Source: Candidatus Latescibacterota bacterium | GTDB taxonomy: Bacteria; Latescibacterota; UBA2968; UBA8231 | Assembly: GCA_022820485.1 (NCBI GenBank) | Contig: JAJEFJ010000027.1 | Location: 27,603 to 91,602 of the forward strand | DNA length: 64,000 nt | Direction of reading: 5' to 3' | Shown here: positions 8,390-17,163 of the stretch, piece after piece | How positions within the stretch are numbered: position 1 is the stretch's first letter | Layout of the letters: each line of letters starts with the position of its first letter | Translations under genes and position numbers: made by a program | The notes under the pieces: generated by a model | The model's database searches: none | Told to the model about the DNA's origin: nothing | Seen by the model: only the letters and a program-made list of their open reading frames with translations

Positions 8390-9640
8390 CTACTTCGTCC
8401 TGAGTACGGAGTTTTTCAATTGTCCCCATGATATAGGCTGGACAGAGGTGCCCGCGACAGGCAACCCATCGGGATAATAGACCCAGTCAAACTTTATATT
8501 CGTTACATATTTCCAAAGGGACTCGTAGGCAATCGGCCTATACTCTTCTCTTACATTGTATCCGACATCGAAGACGTACAGAAGCGCAACTCCCCCTTCA
8601 CGGCTCCGCACCACATAGGTGTGGCCTTCTGCAGGAGGGTTACTAGTAACAAAGTCGAGTTGCAAGTCGGGAGGGATGCCTTTGGAAATCAGAAGACTAA
8701 AGTCAATCTTCCCGAGATCGACCATACCAGTCTCGGAGGCAAGAGTTTCGTAAACTGGAAAGTAGAAGCAAGCGAGCTTCCCACTACCGTTGCTGAAGAA
8801 GGCATTGTACGACACCAGTTCAAAGTCATTAGAAGGCTCCGAATGCGTTCCTTTGCTAAAGTCAAATCCTTCATCCATTCGGACCTGACCGACTTGGCCC
8901 AACCCGGTAGATGCAAAAGATTGATAGGATAAACGCACCTGTTCATAGACAATCTCTTTCCCAGAAATCGTCGCCGAGATCGGCACAAGTTCATTTAGAA
9001 AGGAGGCCCCCCCACATGAGGTTAGTTCTTCGACTTCGATATAAACTATTCCTACCCCATAGTCCTGTAGAAAGGCAATTCCTGCATTATATGGATTACT
9101 GATAAGGCGAAAAAAGACTCTGGAGAGCCAATACGGACCATAAGAGCGAATGAAATAGGCCTCCGCTGTGCCCGATCCCCGTGGAAGTGTATGTGTGTAC
9201 TCATGAGAATTACCAGTAACAAAGTCATATACTGGAATATCCTGCCCATTCCAGCGAAAAACTAAAAACCCCTCGTCCGACAAGCGCACCTTTTTACCGC
9301 CCCAAAAGAAATAGGGTAAGGGAGGCCAAGCATACTCGGTATCACTAAAAACAAAGTACTCTAAGCCATCAATCACTTCCGTGTGCGTGATCTCGATGGT
9401 CACTGTTTTTACGACAGATGTTAGGGAATCGGGCGGGTCCCCAGACGGATACCCAGGAATATCAAAGGGGGCCCCATGCCTATGCATGTAATTCAGATAA
9501 ACATGCTCGTACGTCCAGCGATTGCCCACTTCCAAAGGGACGAAATCAAGTGGATTGACCTCTACGGCATCATCGGTTTCCTGAGCGTCCCCAACGGCGG
9601 TATAGCCAGCCAGAAAAACCAGCAGCATTAGCAATCTCAT
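8390..9640 (-). CDS. Secreted protein of unknown function, tandem copy 2
   Basis: About 416 residues from the ATG at 9640, which has the RBS AAAGGG and starts a clean signal peptide (MRLLMLLVFLAGYTAV). A longer in-frame start at 9682 would overlap the upstream gene and bury the signal, so I reject it. Sequence is closely related to the downstream copy, with the same conserved blocks. The differences (PYFFWGG for PDFFWGG; loss of the DRDFFDSG region) suggest divergence after a local duplication. It follows the SurA-like lipoprotein gene by 13 bp. Function unknown; export is supported by the signal peptide. Confidence 0.8.
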   Translation of the reverse strand: MRLLMLLVFLAGYTAVGDAQETDDAVEVNPLDFVPLEVGNRWTYEHVYLNYMHRHGAPFDIPGYPSGDPPDSLTSVVKTVTIEITHTEVIDGLEYFVFSDTEYAWPPLPYFFWGGKKVRLSDEGFLVFRWNGQDIPVYDFVTGNSHEYTHTLPRGSGTAEAYFIRSYGPYWLSRVFFRLISNPYNAGIAFLQDYGVGIVYIEVEELTSCGGASFLNELVPISATISGKEIVYEQVRLSYQSFASTGLGQVGQVRMDEGFDFSKGTHSEPSNDFELVSYNAFFSNGSGKLACFYFPVYETLASETGMVDLGKIDFSLLISKGIPPDLQLDFVTSNPPAEGHTYVVRSREGGVALLYVFDVGYNVREEYRPIAYESLWKYVTNIKFDWVYYPDGLPVAGTSVQPISWGQLKNSVLRTK

Positions 9641-9653
9641 CGCAATCCCTTTC

Positions 9654-11252
9654 TCACAGCTTTCCCAAACTTCCCTCGACAATTTCCACCGGATACTTAT
9701 TCCGCAAATTGCGCACGAACCGCACGTAATCCCTTTTCGACTTGTCGATCCGCACGTAGGCGCGGGCGCGGCGCTGGGATTCGGCGTTGTACGGAATCTG
9801 CTCGCGCGTGAGCTCCAACACTTTGAAAACCGAATAACCCCGCTCGGTCTTCAACGGCCCGCCCACCTCGCCGATGGCGACATCCTGCACGGCAGCAGAC
9901 AGCACGGGAAACAACCCTTGGGTATAGGCATTGAGCTGCATCTGGCCGCCGTGGTGCAAGCTGCCCTCGCGCCGGGTATGGCGCTGGGCCAACGCGGCGG
10001 CATCGCCCCCCGCGCGCAGCTCGTCCCCCAAGCGCTGAGCCAGCGAATCCGACGCCACCAAAATCTCAACGATGGTCGTACTCTCGGGCCGAGTGAATTT
10101 TTCGGGATGCGCGTCGTAGAAATCGCGCGCTTCTTCTTCGGTTACACTCACGTATTGATCAACCTCCCGTCGGCGCAACGCGCTGAGCATCAACTCCTCG
10201 CTCTTAAACGCCACAGTCTCTTTGAAACGCTCGTCCTCTGCCAGACCAGCCGCCTCAATCTCGGCGCTCACAAACAGGTCGGGCAGCACCCGGCGGTGTA
10301 AAAACTCGTCCACGTGCGCACTGTCCGCCGCCTGTAAACTCCTGCCGGTGAGAAGCTCGTACGCGGCCAAAAAACCGCTGACGGTGAGTTCACCGCCCCG
10401 ATACGCGCAGAGCACTTCGGCTTGATCCGTCATAACCCCGTTCTCGACGAGCCGCTGGATCGCCGCCGGGTGCGGCATGGGTGCGTACGCTTGCACGAGC
10501 GAATCGCGGAGCGCCTGCGACCGCTCCTCGCGCTTTTGCACCGTCAGCTCCTCGACGATGATCTGCTCCGACGCGCTCAGCGGCGCTGGAATCTCGTCGA
10601 GGACTTTATAGATCACGTAAAAGTCCTCGTGGCTAAACACTTCGCGCACCGGCGCAGAAACGCCCCCTATCGCCAACCCGAGCACCTGCGCGACCGTCTC
10701 CGCCGACATCTGGTCGCGCGTCTGGTATATGCCGGTGTCGCCGCCCCGCGCAGCGGTCTTCTCGTGAACCGAGTGTGCGCTGGCCAGTTCGTGGAAATCA
10801 GCCCCCGCAGCGAGCTGGTCGGTGATTGCACCTGCTTCCTCCAAACTCTCAACCATGATGCCGCCCAAGCGCAGGGCGCGGTGCCGACCGCTCTCCCGGT
10901 AATAACGCTCTATTTCCTCGGGAGTAAGTTCGATCTTAGCGACGACCTCGCGCTCCATGTACAGCGCCATCAGCCGAGCGCGTTTGAAGCGGGCTAGTTC
11001 GCCTTTGAACCAACCATCTTCAGCCATCTTGGCAGCGTCCGCTTCGCGCAGGAGCAGCTTTTTGTCGATCAGGCTTTCGAGCACTTGGCGCTGCCCTCCC
11101 TCTTTCATCCCCTCGGGAATCCGCGCGTCAAACTCCCTGAACTCCGACGCAGTAATCGGCTCGCCATCCACTCGTGCCAGCACCAACTCCTCAGGCTCTT
11201 GGGCGCAACCCAAGGCTAAGATCGCCAGCAAGCAAAACGTCTGAAAACCCAC
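9654..11252 (-). CDS. SurA/PrsA-like peptidyl-prolyl isomerase lipoprotein with two parvulin domains
   Basis: Counting from the GTG at 11252 the product is about 532 residues. A short signal ends in LAILALGC, a lipobox, so the mature protein is a lipoprotein. An N-terminal chaperone segment (ITASEFREFDARIP...VLESLIDKKLLLREAD) resembles SurA and PpiD. A first parvulin domain spans about 120-215 (RGGDTGIYQ). A second spans about 385-490 (HHGGQMQLNAYTQGLFP). Such proteins help fold outer-membrane and secreted proteins. Frame remains open to 11423, but the upstream codons are a hairpin repeat (11282-11299) and the end of the next gene, so an internal GTG start is preferred. Its place between large exported proteins suggests it is their dedicated chaperone. 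Confidence 0.85.
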   Translation of the reverse strand: MGFQTFCLLAILALGCAQEPEELVLARVDGEPITASEFREFDARIPEGMKEGGQRQVLESLIDKKLLLREADAAKMAEDGWFKGELARFKRARLMALYMEREVVAKIELTPEEIERYYRESGRHRALRLGGIMVESLEEAGAITDQLAAGADFHELASAHSVHEKTAARGGDTGIYQTRDQMSAETVAQVLGLAIGGVSAPVREVFSHEDFYVIYKVLDEIPAPLSASEQIIVEELTVQKREERSQALRDSLVQAYAPMPHPAAIQRLVENGVMTDQAEVLCAYRGGELTVSGFLAAYELLTGRSLQAADSAHVDEFLHRRVLPDLFVSAEIEAAGLAEDERFKETVAFKSEELMLSALRRREVDQYVSVTEEEARDFYDAHPEKFTRPESTTIVEILVASDSLAQRLGDELRAGGDAAALAQRHTRREGSLHHGGQMQLNAYTQGLFPVLSAAVQDVAIGEVGGPLKTERGYSVFKVLELTREQIPYNAESQRRARAYVRIDKSKRDYVRFVRNLRNKYPVEIVEGSLGKL

Positions 11253-11281
11253 CTTGGGTCGCGTACACCCGCATCCCGTCC

Positions 11282-11299
11282 TTCCCGCGCAAACGGGAA
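11282..11299. repeat. Hairpin repeat TTCCCG...CGGGAA at the PPIase start
   Basis: TTCCCG-CGCAAA-CGGGAA with flanking CCAGT. The same unit, in the opposite orientation (ACTGGATTCCCG...GCGGGAATGAC), lies at 29564-29591. It falls in the 76-bp gap between the large exported protein gene and the SurA-like gene, immediately upstream of the start codon. Confidence 0.6.
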
Positions 11300-11328
11300 T
11301 CCAGTGGGGCGAGGTTGCAGACCGTTTC

Positions 11329-14163
11329 TCACTCCAGTCCAGCAAATACCGTGATAAAGGTCGTAGTCTCATTCTTACCCTTGTCGTCCGTTGTGAAAAC
11401 ACCCGGCCGGTCGCTGTCCTCAATCACCCGCTCGCTCAGGATGCGGCCAAAGCGCAAACCCGCTTGCGTGGTCAGCCGGTATCCCTGGTAATCGGAAGTC
11501 GTCGAAAGCTGCACCGCGATATGAGTCGAGCGCCAATCCCCTGTCTCCTGCAAAAGCCCCGCCGCCCGCAACGCATCCTCGTCCTGCACCCGGTCGCGAA
11601 ACCACAACTGCTCTACGCCGGATTCGATAACCGTGCGCCGCATGACCGGCAAGCGAGCGATCAACTGCACGGTCAGCGCCCATTCCTCACGCCGCTCTTC
11701 GTCGGCGACAAAGGGCGTCTGCCGCAAAAACTCGCTCTTGCACCTCGGCTGCAAGTCAAAGCGGCCGAGGCCGTAGCTGTAATCCACCTTGTTGATCAGC
11801 CCCAAGAAACTCGCGGTGCTTTCCAGCGGTCGGCCAATGCTGTCGCGCGGGTCCTCGGCGTTTTGTTGGAAGTGCTCCCACTTGAATTTGTTGACCACGT
11901 TCAGCCCCTCGATGCCCTGATAATCGAACTGCGCGTACGCGGTATTGATCCAAGTGTCCTGCGCCGCCAAGATGTCGCGCACCACCGGCTGAATCGGCGC
12001 GCCGACAAAGGGAGTCGGCTCGCGCCGGGCGTCGGGAATAGTGTCCTTGGCTTGCTTGAGCATGTTGAAGACTCGCAAGTGCCCCAAGTCCGCGTAGTCC
12101 CGATCCAGCGTGAACATCGCGTAACTAGTCTCGTTGAAGGCGTCGGTCGCCTGCGATTGCTCGTCCGTGCGCCCGAGGGTCAGCCGCATATCCGGCGCGA
12201 GATGGATGCCGCCGAAAACATTGTATCCCCGCCGGTCCGGCTTATACGGATAATCGGGCAGATCGTCGTCTTCAAAGCGGTCGATCCAATTGTTGTTATT
12301 CAAATCAATGCCAAAGAGAAACTCCGGCCGATCGACATTGTAGCGCAGAAACGGCTCGTCGTAGTCGGGAATGATGTTGGCCGCAGTGGCGTTGTCGTTC
12401 TGGTTGAAGTCGGAGATGAAATCGTTGTTCTGGTCCCAGCCGGGAAAAATCGACCGATCGTTGGTCGAGCCAAAGCGGATCCAGTCGGGAAAGCGGTCTT
12501 GGTCGTCGTTGTCATCGACGAACTCGTACAAGTGCCGCTGGGTATTGTCGTATTGCACATCGCCCGTGGCACTGACCAGGAAGGCAGTCGTCGAATAGGC
12601 TTCGTCAATGGCGTAGGCTTCGCCGTAGAGAAAGTAGGGAAACACATTGCGCGAGACATTGAAGTACCAAGCGTCGGACCCCTCGGAGGAAACCGCGTGT
12701 TCTTCGCCTTCGTTGAACAGCGCGGCATTGGGAAATTGGAAATAGCGCTTGTTGCGATCCCACTCGCCGTAGAAGTCAAAGCCGAGCACCCCCGTGCCCT
12801 CAATGGTAAAGCCGCCGACCAGATTGGCCGTCGGCAGGCCGTACGAGAACTCAATCCGCTGCAAGTTCGTAATATCCGCGACATTGCCCTCGGCCCGCCG
12901 CACCGCAATCAACGCTGGTTGCGCCGCGTCAATCACCTCGGCAGTCAGCGGCGGAGGCGGTGCGCCGCGCAAGCCCGTCTGGCGGTCGGACCATATCTCG
13001 ACCTTAAAGTCGTTAGCCAGCACGTAGTTGAAATCTACTCCGACAATCGTCGTCGGGTCTGGACCAACATAACCCGGATCGTTGAAGTCGTAGTTGACGA
13101 TGATCCGCTCCGGCCCATCCGCCGCCAAAAAGCCCGGTCGCCGGAACCCGCCAAAGACGACCGGCCACTGCGAGCCGGGCCGAACCACCTCCTGCAAGGT
13201 ATAAACCGTCTCCCTGCCGGTGTCGAAGTCGCGGCTAGTGATCCGCACGTCGTGGCTGAACAGGGCCGCCCCCCCTTCGTTGTCGTCGGGCGAGTCGTCG
13301 CTCAGAATCACCGCAATCGCCGTCAGCGGTGCCGTACTCTGTCCAGCGGTGAGGCTGCCGGCGACCAAATCGCCGTTGAACATGTCGAGCAGCGTATTGC
13401 CGTTGCTGGCGTCCATCACTTGGGCACCAATCTCGACGAAATCACCAACCTGAAAGGTCGCCCGCCCGCCGAATAACGAGGTAATGTTGGTCTGTGTCAC
13501 CGGCTCAGTGATCCCGCCCGAAAGCTGGGTGGAGCCGCGGATCGGTTCGCTGATGCGCGAGGCGAGGATCGTCGCCTGATACTTGTCCGAGGCAAAGTCG
13601 ATCTGTACCCCGTTGAAGTCCGGCTTGGAAAACGTCATCGGCGTCAGCGTCGTGCGAATCCGGTCGCCGACCGTGATCGCGTAGTTGTACTGACCCTGAG
13701 AGTCGCCGCTGATGGTCACCGCGTTGAACCAGCGGTTGAAGCGCGTGCTCTGGAAAATGCCGCTGCCCAAGGGCTGCGGCTGGAACTGACGCCAATCGTA
13801 GATCAGCCAACCGCGCGTAGTGAAGTTGCCGTACACATCGTAGAAATAATCGCCCTCGCGGGTGGTGTTGACGTAGCGCTCATACGGAGTGCGGGCGTAG
13901 TTGGAGTACTCCCACTGACGCCAGCCGTAGTCCACGAAAAGTTCCTGCGGCACGTACCACTTTTTAACCGATGGATCGAGTGCACCAAAGAGCACGCCCG
14001 GACCGGTCGGCTCAAAGGTAACAGCCCCACCGCGCTGGACGTCAGTCTGACCCCAAGCCGGGACGCTCATCAGCACTAGCCCCCAGATGACGAAGTATGT
14101 TTTCGCTAGGCCGCTAACCGTCAAATGAAGCTGCAAACCTACCCGCGTCGCCGCGTTATTCAT
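11329..14163 (-). CDS. Large exported protein B, paralogue of the 4080-6959 product
   Basis: A 944-residue protein with a signal peptide (hydrophobic FVIWGLVLMSVPAWGQ). The N-terminal domain (GALDPSVKKWYVPQELF, YFYDVYGNF..RGWLIYDWRQ) matches the other large protein. It has the same Asp/Asn loops (DQNNDFISDFNQND near residue 574; DLNNNNW..DDLPDYPYKPD near 618) and a beta-barrel-like C-terminus ending ITVFAGLE. The two proteins share the whole architecture but are far from identical, so the duplication is old or the copies have specialised. No family name is recognised. It appears to be the first gene of the operon that continues through the SurA-like chaperone, the tandem pair and the second large protein. 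Confidence 0.8.
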   Translation of the reverse strand: MNNAATRVGLQLHLTVSGLAKTYFVIWGLVLMSVPAWGQTDVQRGGAVTFEPTGPGVLFGALDPSVKKWYVPQELFVDYGWRQWEYSNYARTPYERYVNTTREGDYFYDVYGNFTTRGWLIYDWRQFQPQPLGSGIFQSTRFNRWFNAVTISGDSQGQYNYAITVGDRIRTTLTPMTFSKPDFNGVQIDFASDKYQATILASRISEPIRGSTQLSGGITEPVTQTNITSLFGGRATFQVGDFVEIGAQVMDASNGNTLLDMFNGDLVAGSLTAGQSTAPLTAIAVILSDDSPDDNEGGAALFSHDVRITSRDFDTGRETVYTLQEVVRPGSQWPVVFGGFRRPGFLAADGPERIIVNYDFNDPGYVGPDPTTIVGVDFNYVLANDFKVEIWSDRQTGLRGAPPPPLTAEVIDAAQPALIAVRRAEGNVADITNLQRIEFSYGLPTANLVGGFTIEGTGVLGFDFYGEWDRNKRYFQFPNAALFNEGEEHAVSSEGSDAWYFNVSRNVFPYFLYGEAYAIDEAYSTTAFLVSATGDVQYDNTQRHLYEFVDDNDDQDRFPDWIRFGSTNDRSIFPGWDQNNDFISDFNQNDNATAANIIPDYDEPFLRYNVDRPEFLFGIDLNNNNWIDRFEDDDLPDYPYKPDRRGYNVFGGIHLAPDMRLTLGRTDEQSQATDAFNETSYAMFTLDRDYADLGHLRVFNMLKQAKDTIPDARREPTPFVGAPIQPVVRDILAAQDTWINTAYAQFDYQGIEGLNVVNKFKWEHFQQNAEDPRDSIGRPLESTASFLGLINKVDYSYGLGRFDLQPRCKSEFLRQTPFVADEERREEWALTVQLIARLPVMRRTVIESGVEQLWFRDRVQDEDALRAAGLLQETGDWRSTHIAVQLSTTSDYQGYRLTTQAGLRFGRILSERVIEDSDRPGVFTTDDKGKNETTTFITVFAGLE

Positions 14164-14323
14164 CGTTCACCTCAGTGTGTCGCAAAGAATCCACCCGTGT
14201 TTGCTCGCGCACCCAGTTTGATCCAACAGATCGCCGCTCCTACTCGACTATCGGCACTGGCATATAAGTTGCTTTTATACCCTTGAGCCACCATATTACC
14301 CACAGCCCCAAGGAACTTATTGT

Positions 14324-14617
14324 ATGACCGAAAATCCCACTTCTCCATCCCAACCCACCCCCCAAGATATGCACTGGGGCATTAGCTATCTGCGCGAGGA
14401 CATCCAAGACCTACGCAACCAAGTGGATACCACGCACCACCGCATCGACGAAACCAATAAGCGCATCGACGAAACCAACCGATCTCTTGGTGCCCAGATC
14501 CAAGCGGTGCATCACCGCATCAACGAGACCAACAAACGCATGGACACCCATTTCATTTGGATCATGACTACCTTGGTCGCCATCACTAGCATCCTCATCG
14601 CCGTCATTAAGCTCTAA
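14324..14617 (+). CDS. Small coiled-coil protein with C-terminal membrane anchor
   Basis: A 97-residue protein. Residues 25-72 are a heptad coiled coil made of near-repeats (HHRIDETNKRIDETN, then HHRINETNKRMD), which are also visible as DNA direct repeats. The last ~20 residues (IWIMTTLVAITSILIAVI) form one membrane helix. The start has an AAGGAA RBS. The gene stands alone, divergent from the surface operon and convergent with the gene at 14664-16928. It resembles small coiled-coil/transmembrane proteins of several kinds (XhlA-like, CCDC90-like) without a firm match. Likely a membrane-tethered oligomer; role unknown. Confidence 0.7.
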   Translation: MTENPTSPSQPTPQDMHWGISYLREDIQDLRNQVDTTHHRIDETNKRIDETNRSLGAQIQAVHHRINETNKRMDTHFIWIMTTLVAITSILIAVIKL

Positions 14618-14663
14618 ACACTTTGCTACCGATTGGGGATGTGTTGACTCCGATCACATCCGC

Positions 14664-16928
14664 TCAGTAGGCCACCACAACCGCAGCGACCGCTCTAGCT
14701 TGCCCCGTCTTGGCGTCCAGCGCGACGCTGAATACGTAGTTACCCGGTGGCACCAACTGGCCCGCGTCGTCGCGCCCATCCCAAGGCCGAGCAAAGCGCC
14801 CACTCTGATCCGACGCATCGTACAGATTTCGCACCGGCCGGCCAGCCAAATCGAAAATCGCAACCCGCAGCGGCGTAGGACGACCCACATTGGTCAAGTC
14901 GTATTGCAGCTCGGCCCGGTCGTTGACGCCGTCGCCGTTGGGAGTAAAGACCGGCGGCTCGGCGCGCACGTTGATCAGCAGTTCGCCGGAGATGGGCACT
15001 TGCACCGACAAATTGCCCTCAAAAGGCGTCCCCAGCGCCTGCGTGTCCGGGTCGCCGTCCCCTAAATCGGCCGCATTACCAGCCACCACGCTCTGCCCCA
15101 ACTGCCCCTCGGATGCGGTGTTAAACACTTGGCCACTGAACGTAGTCCCGAAACGCAGGACCGCGTTTTCAAAACTCACCCGCAACTCCGTGTCATCTTC
15201 ACCCACAGTCGGGAACTCAATGACAAAAGCGTCGTCGGCCACCTCTACGACTGCAAAGTCGCCACGTACCACGGGCAACTCGTCAAGCACTGCGCCGCTG
15301 AAATCCGCTTCCAGCACATCGCCCTCGGGCGGCCTTATCTGTACCGCACCTACCCGTTCCACCCGGAGCGGGGTAGCAATTCGCAAGCGATTAAAACCCC
15401 GATCTTGACCGGAGCGGAATTTGCTCCGCACTGCGTAGGTGAAGTCCGTCTGCTCGCCCAAAGCCGCGCTGCGGGGGCCGATCTCGGCGATCAATTCTTC
15501 GGCAAAGGGCGACGGCAGCACGTCAAAGGAAAGCCCTCCAACCCCCGTGGCCGCCTCAAAGTCGTCGCTGAAGAACTCGATCATAAACTGGAAGTAGCGC
15601 CTCGGGCTTGGCGAGACGACAGGCCCGCCCGCGCCCTCAGTGCCCAAGTCCACCAAGGAGACGATGCTGCTCGCGGGATAGGGCGGCGACCACGCGCTCC
15701 AGTTGCTCACGTCGTTGCGAATCGTCGCCCGGTCGCCGCGCGCAAGTTTCTTGTAGTCGGCCTCGCTCAACATCACCTGCTCCCGCTCCTCCTGCGACAG
15801 CGCATTAAACGCCTGCACGGCGTCGCGCAAATCCACTTCCTCGTTGTCGAGTATCTCCGCAACTAGCGCTTGCAGGGCCTCGTCTTCAATGTCTTTGGCG
15901 AATTTCCACGGCACCCCCACCTCGCCACTGCCTAAGCCGCTGCTGATCCCAGTGCCGCTGCTGACCCCAGCCCCATCCGACTGCAACCCCACATTGCCCC
16001 CACCGACGCGGAAGATCTTCTCGCCGGGCCGCACCTTGTTGAATTCCACCGGCTCGGGATCAATGCCCGTGCGCGTGCGCACCGCAATCCGCGAGAGTTG
16101 TGGGTCGCCGACCTGTTCCTGCACCCAGCGCACATGGCCCAACAGCGCCAGATCGCCAAAGTCGAAGATGTTGGAGATATAGACGGCCTCGGGCACAAAA
16201 CCCGTGCCAAAGACCTGGAACTCAGCGAGGTCAAAACCGAGCGCCGTCAGGGACTTGAGCCGCACGAAGCGCACGTATTGCGGCGGGATGCGGATATCGA
16301 CGACTGCCTCTTCGTTTTGGCCCTCCAGCGCCACACTCGTGCGGATGGGCACCCCCTCGCGCTGGGTGTCCGGCGTACCGTCGTTGATGAAAATCTCAAA
16401 GCTGCGCATGAAGTCGTTTTGGAAGGGAAAATTCGGCGCGGGGAATTCGGGCGCGGCATTGCGCGGAAAAAATCGGAAGCGATCAACGCCAAAGCGCGCA
16501 CCCAAATCCAAGTCGATGATCAGCCCCAAAACCTGGGCGCTTTTGGCCCCGGCACTCAAGCGCAGGTCGAGGCCGCTCTGGCCGTCGTTGTCGATGAGCT
16601 TGGCCAGTTCGCCGCGGACGTTGAGGTTGTTGGGCGAGGTGATCGAACCCCCGCGCGACTCGGTGTTGGCCCCGAGGGCGATGTTTAGCGTGGTATCGGC
16701 GCGCTGGGGAAAAATCCAGTCCGCAAAATTAGCGGCTGCAAAGTCGATAACGCCGCCGGGCGCGTTGGTGTTCTCAACGCTTTGGGCACTGCGAATGACT
16801 TTGGCTTGAATCTCGCCGCCCCCATCGCGCCAACTCAGTCCACTCGCACCGACGACGATGGTGTCGGCAGCAGCGGGCAGGACGCTCACAGCGGCGATGA
16901 AAACGGCGCAAAGAAGGGGATTTTTCAT
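14664..16928 (-). CDS. Secreted discoidin-like protein with FlgD-type Ig C-terminus
   Basis: A 754-residue protein with a signal peptide (ALLCAVFIAAVSVLPAAA region). The N-terminal half repeats the discoidin-like blocks of the left-edge gene. The C-terminal ~95 residues (FTPNGDGVNDRAELQYDL, VAIFDLAGRPVRNL, WDGRDDAGQLVPPGNYVFSV) are a FlgD-like Ig domain (PF13860 pattern). In the FCB group this domain commonly ends secreted proteins and may act as a sorting or anchoring module. A short Gly/Ser-rich run (about residues 315-335) links the two parts. The middle has IEFFSDDFEAATG, matching IRANFQSTVEAGG of the left-edge paralogue. Surface location likely; ligand unknown. Confidence 0.8.
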   Translation of the reverse strand: MKNPLLCAVFIAAVSVLPAAADTIVVGASGLSWRDGGGEIQAKVIRSAQSVENTNAPGGVIDFAAANFADWIFPQRADTTLNIALGANTESRGGSITSPNNLNVRGELAKLIDNDGQSGLDLRLSAGAKSAQVLGLIIDLDLGARFGVDRFRFFPRNAAPEFPAPNFPFQNDFMRSFEIFINDGTPDTQREGVPIRTSVALEGQNEEAVVDIRIPPQYVRFVRLKSLTALGFDLAEFQVFGTGFVPEAVYISNIFDFGDLALLGHVRWVQEQVGDPQLSRIAVRTRTGIDPEPVEFNKVRPGEKIFRVGGGNVGLQSDGAGVSSGTGISSGLGSGEVGVPWKFAKDIEDEALQALVAEILDNEEVDLRDAVQAFNALSQEEREQVMLSEADYKKLARGDRATIRNDVSNWSAWSPPYPASSIVSLVDLGTEGAGGPVVSPSPRRYFQFMIEFFSDDFEAATGVGGLSFDVLPSPFAEELIAEIGPRSAALGEQTDFTYAVRSKFRSGQDRGFNRLRIATPLRVERVGAVQIRPPEGDVLEADFSGAVLDELPVVRGDFAVVEVADDAFVIEFPTVGEDDTELRVSFENAVLRFGTTFSGQVFNTASEGQLGQSVVAGNAADLGDGDPDTQALGTPFEGNLSVQVPISGELLINVRAEPPVFTPNGDGVNDRAELQYDLTNVGRPTPLRVAIFDLAGRPVRNLYDASDQSGRFARPWDGRDDAGQLVPPGNYVFSVALDAKTGQARAVAAVVVAY

Positions 16929-17163
16929 GGCTGTTTGTTACGCTTTTCCGCTGGACTTGTCAAGAATCCGCCGCGCAGACGGCAGGATAGGTTAGCCAGT
17001 GAATCGCTAAAAAGTTGGAGGCCAGTGCTCTTATGGGCCTCCTTTGGGGTTCTATGTTGGGCGGTCCGGGCGACAGCGACGGCATTGGTACATATTGCCG
17101 CTACTTTTAGCTGGTCGTGCCGTCGCCACGTTGCGCTTAAATTTATACAGGGAGGAAACGAGC

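Noticed and set aside
11254..13476. Long plus-strand frame of 740 codons
   Set aside because: Antisense to the second large exported protein, which has a signal peptide and a paralogue. The antisense product shows no fold pattern.
14440..14560. Short direct repeats that might be a CRISPR
   Set aside because: The repeats encode the coiled-coil heptads and have no spacers.
16929..17163. Hairpin GGAGGCC...GGCCTCC near 17019-17044 as terminator
   Set aside because: The stem is short, the loop long and the T-run weak.
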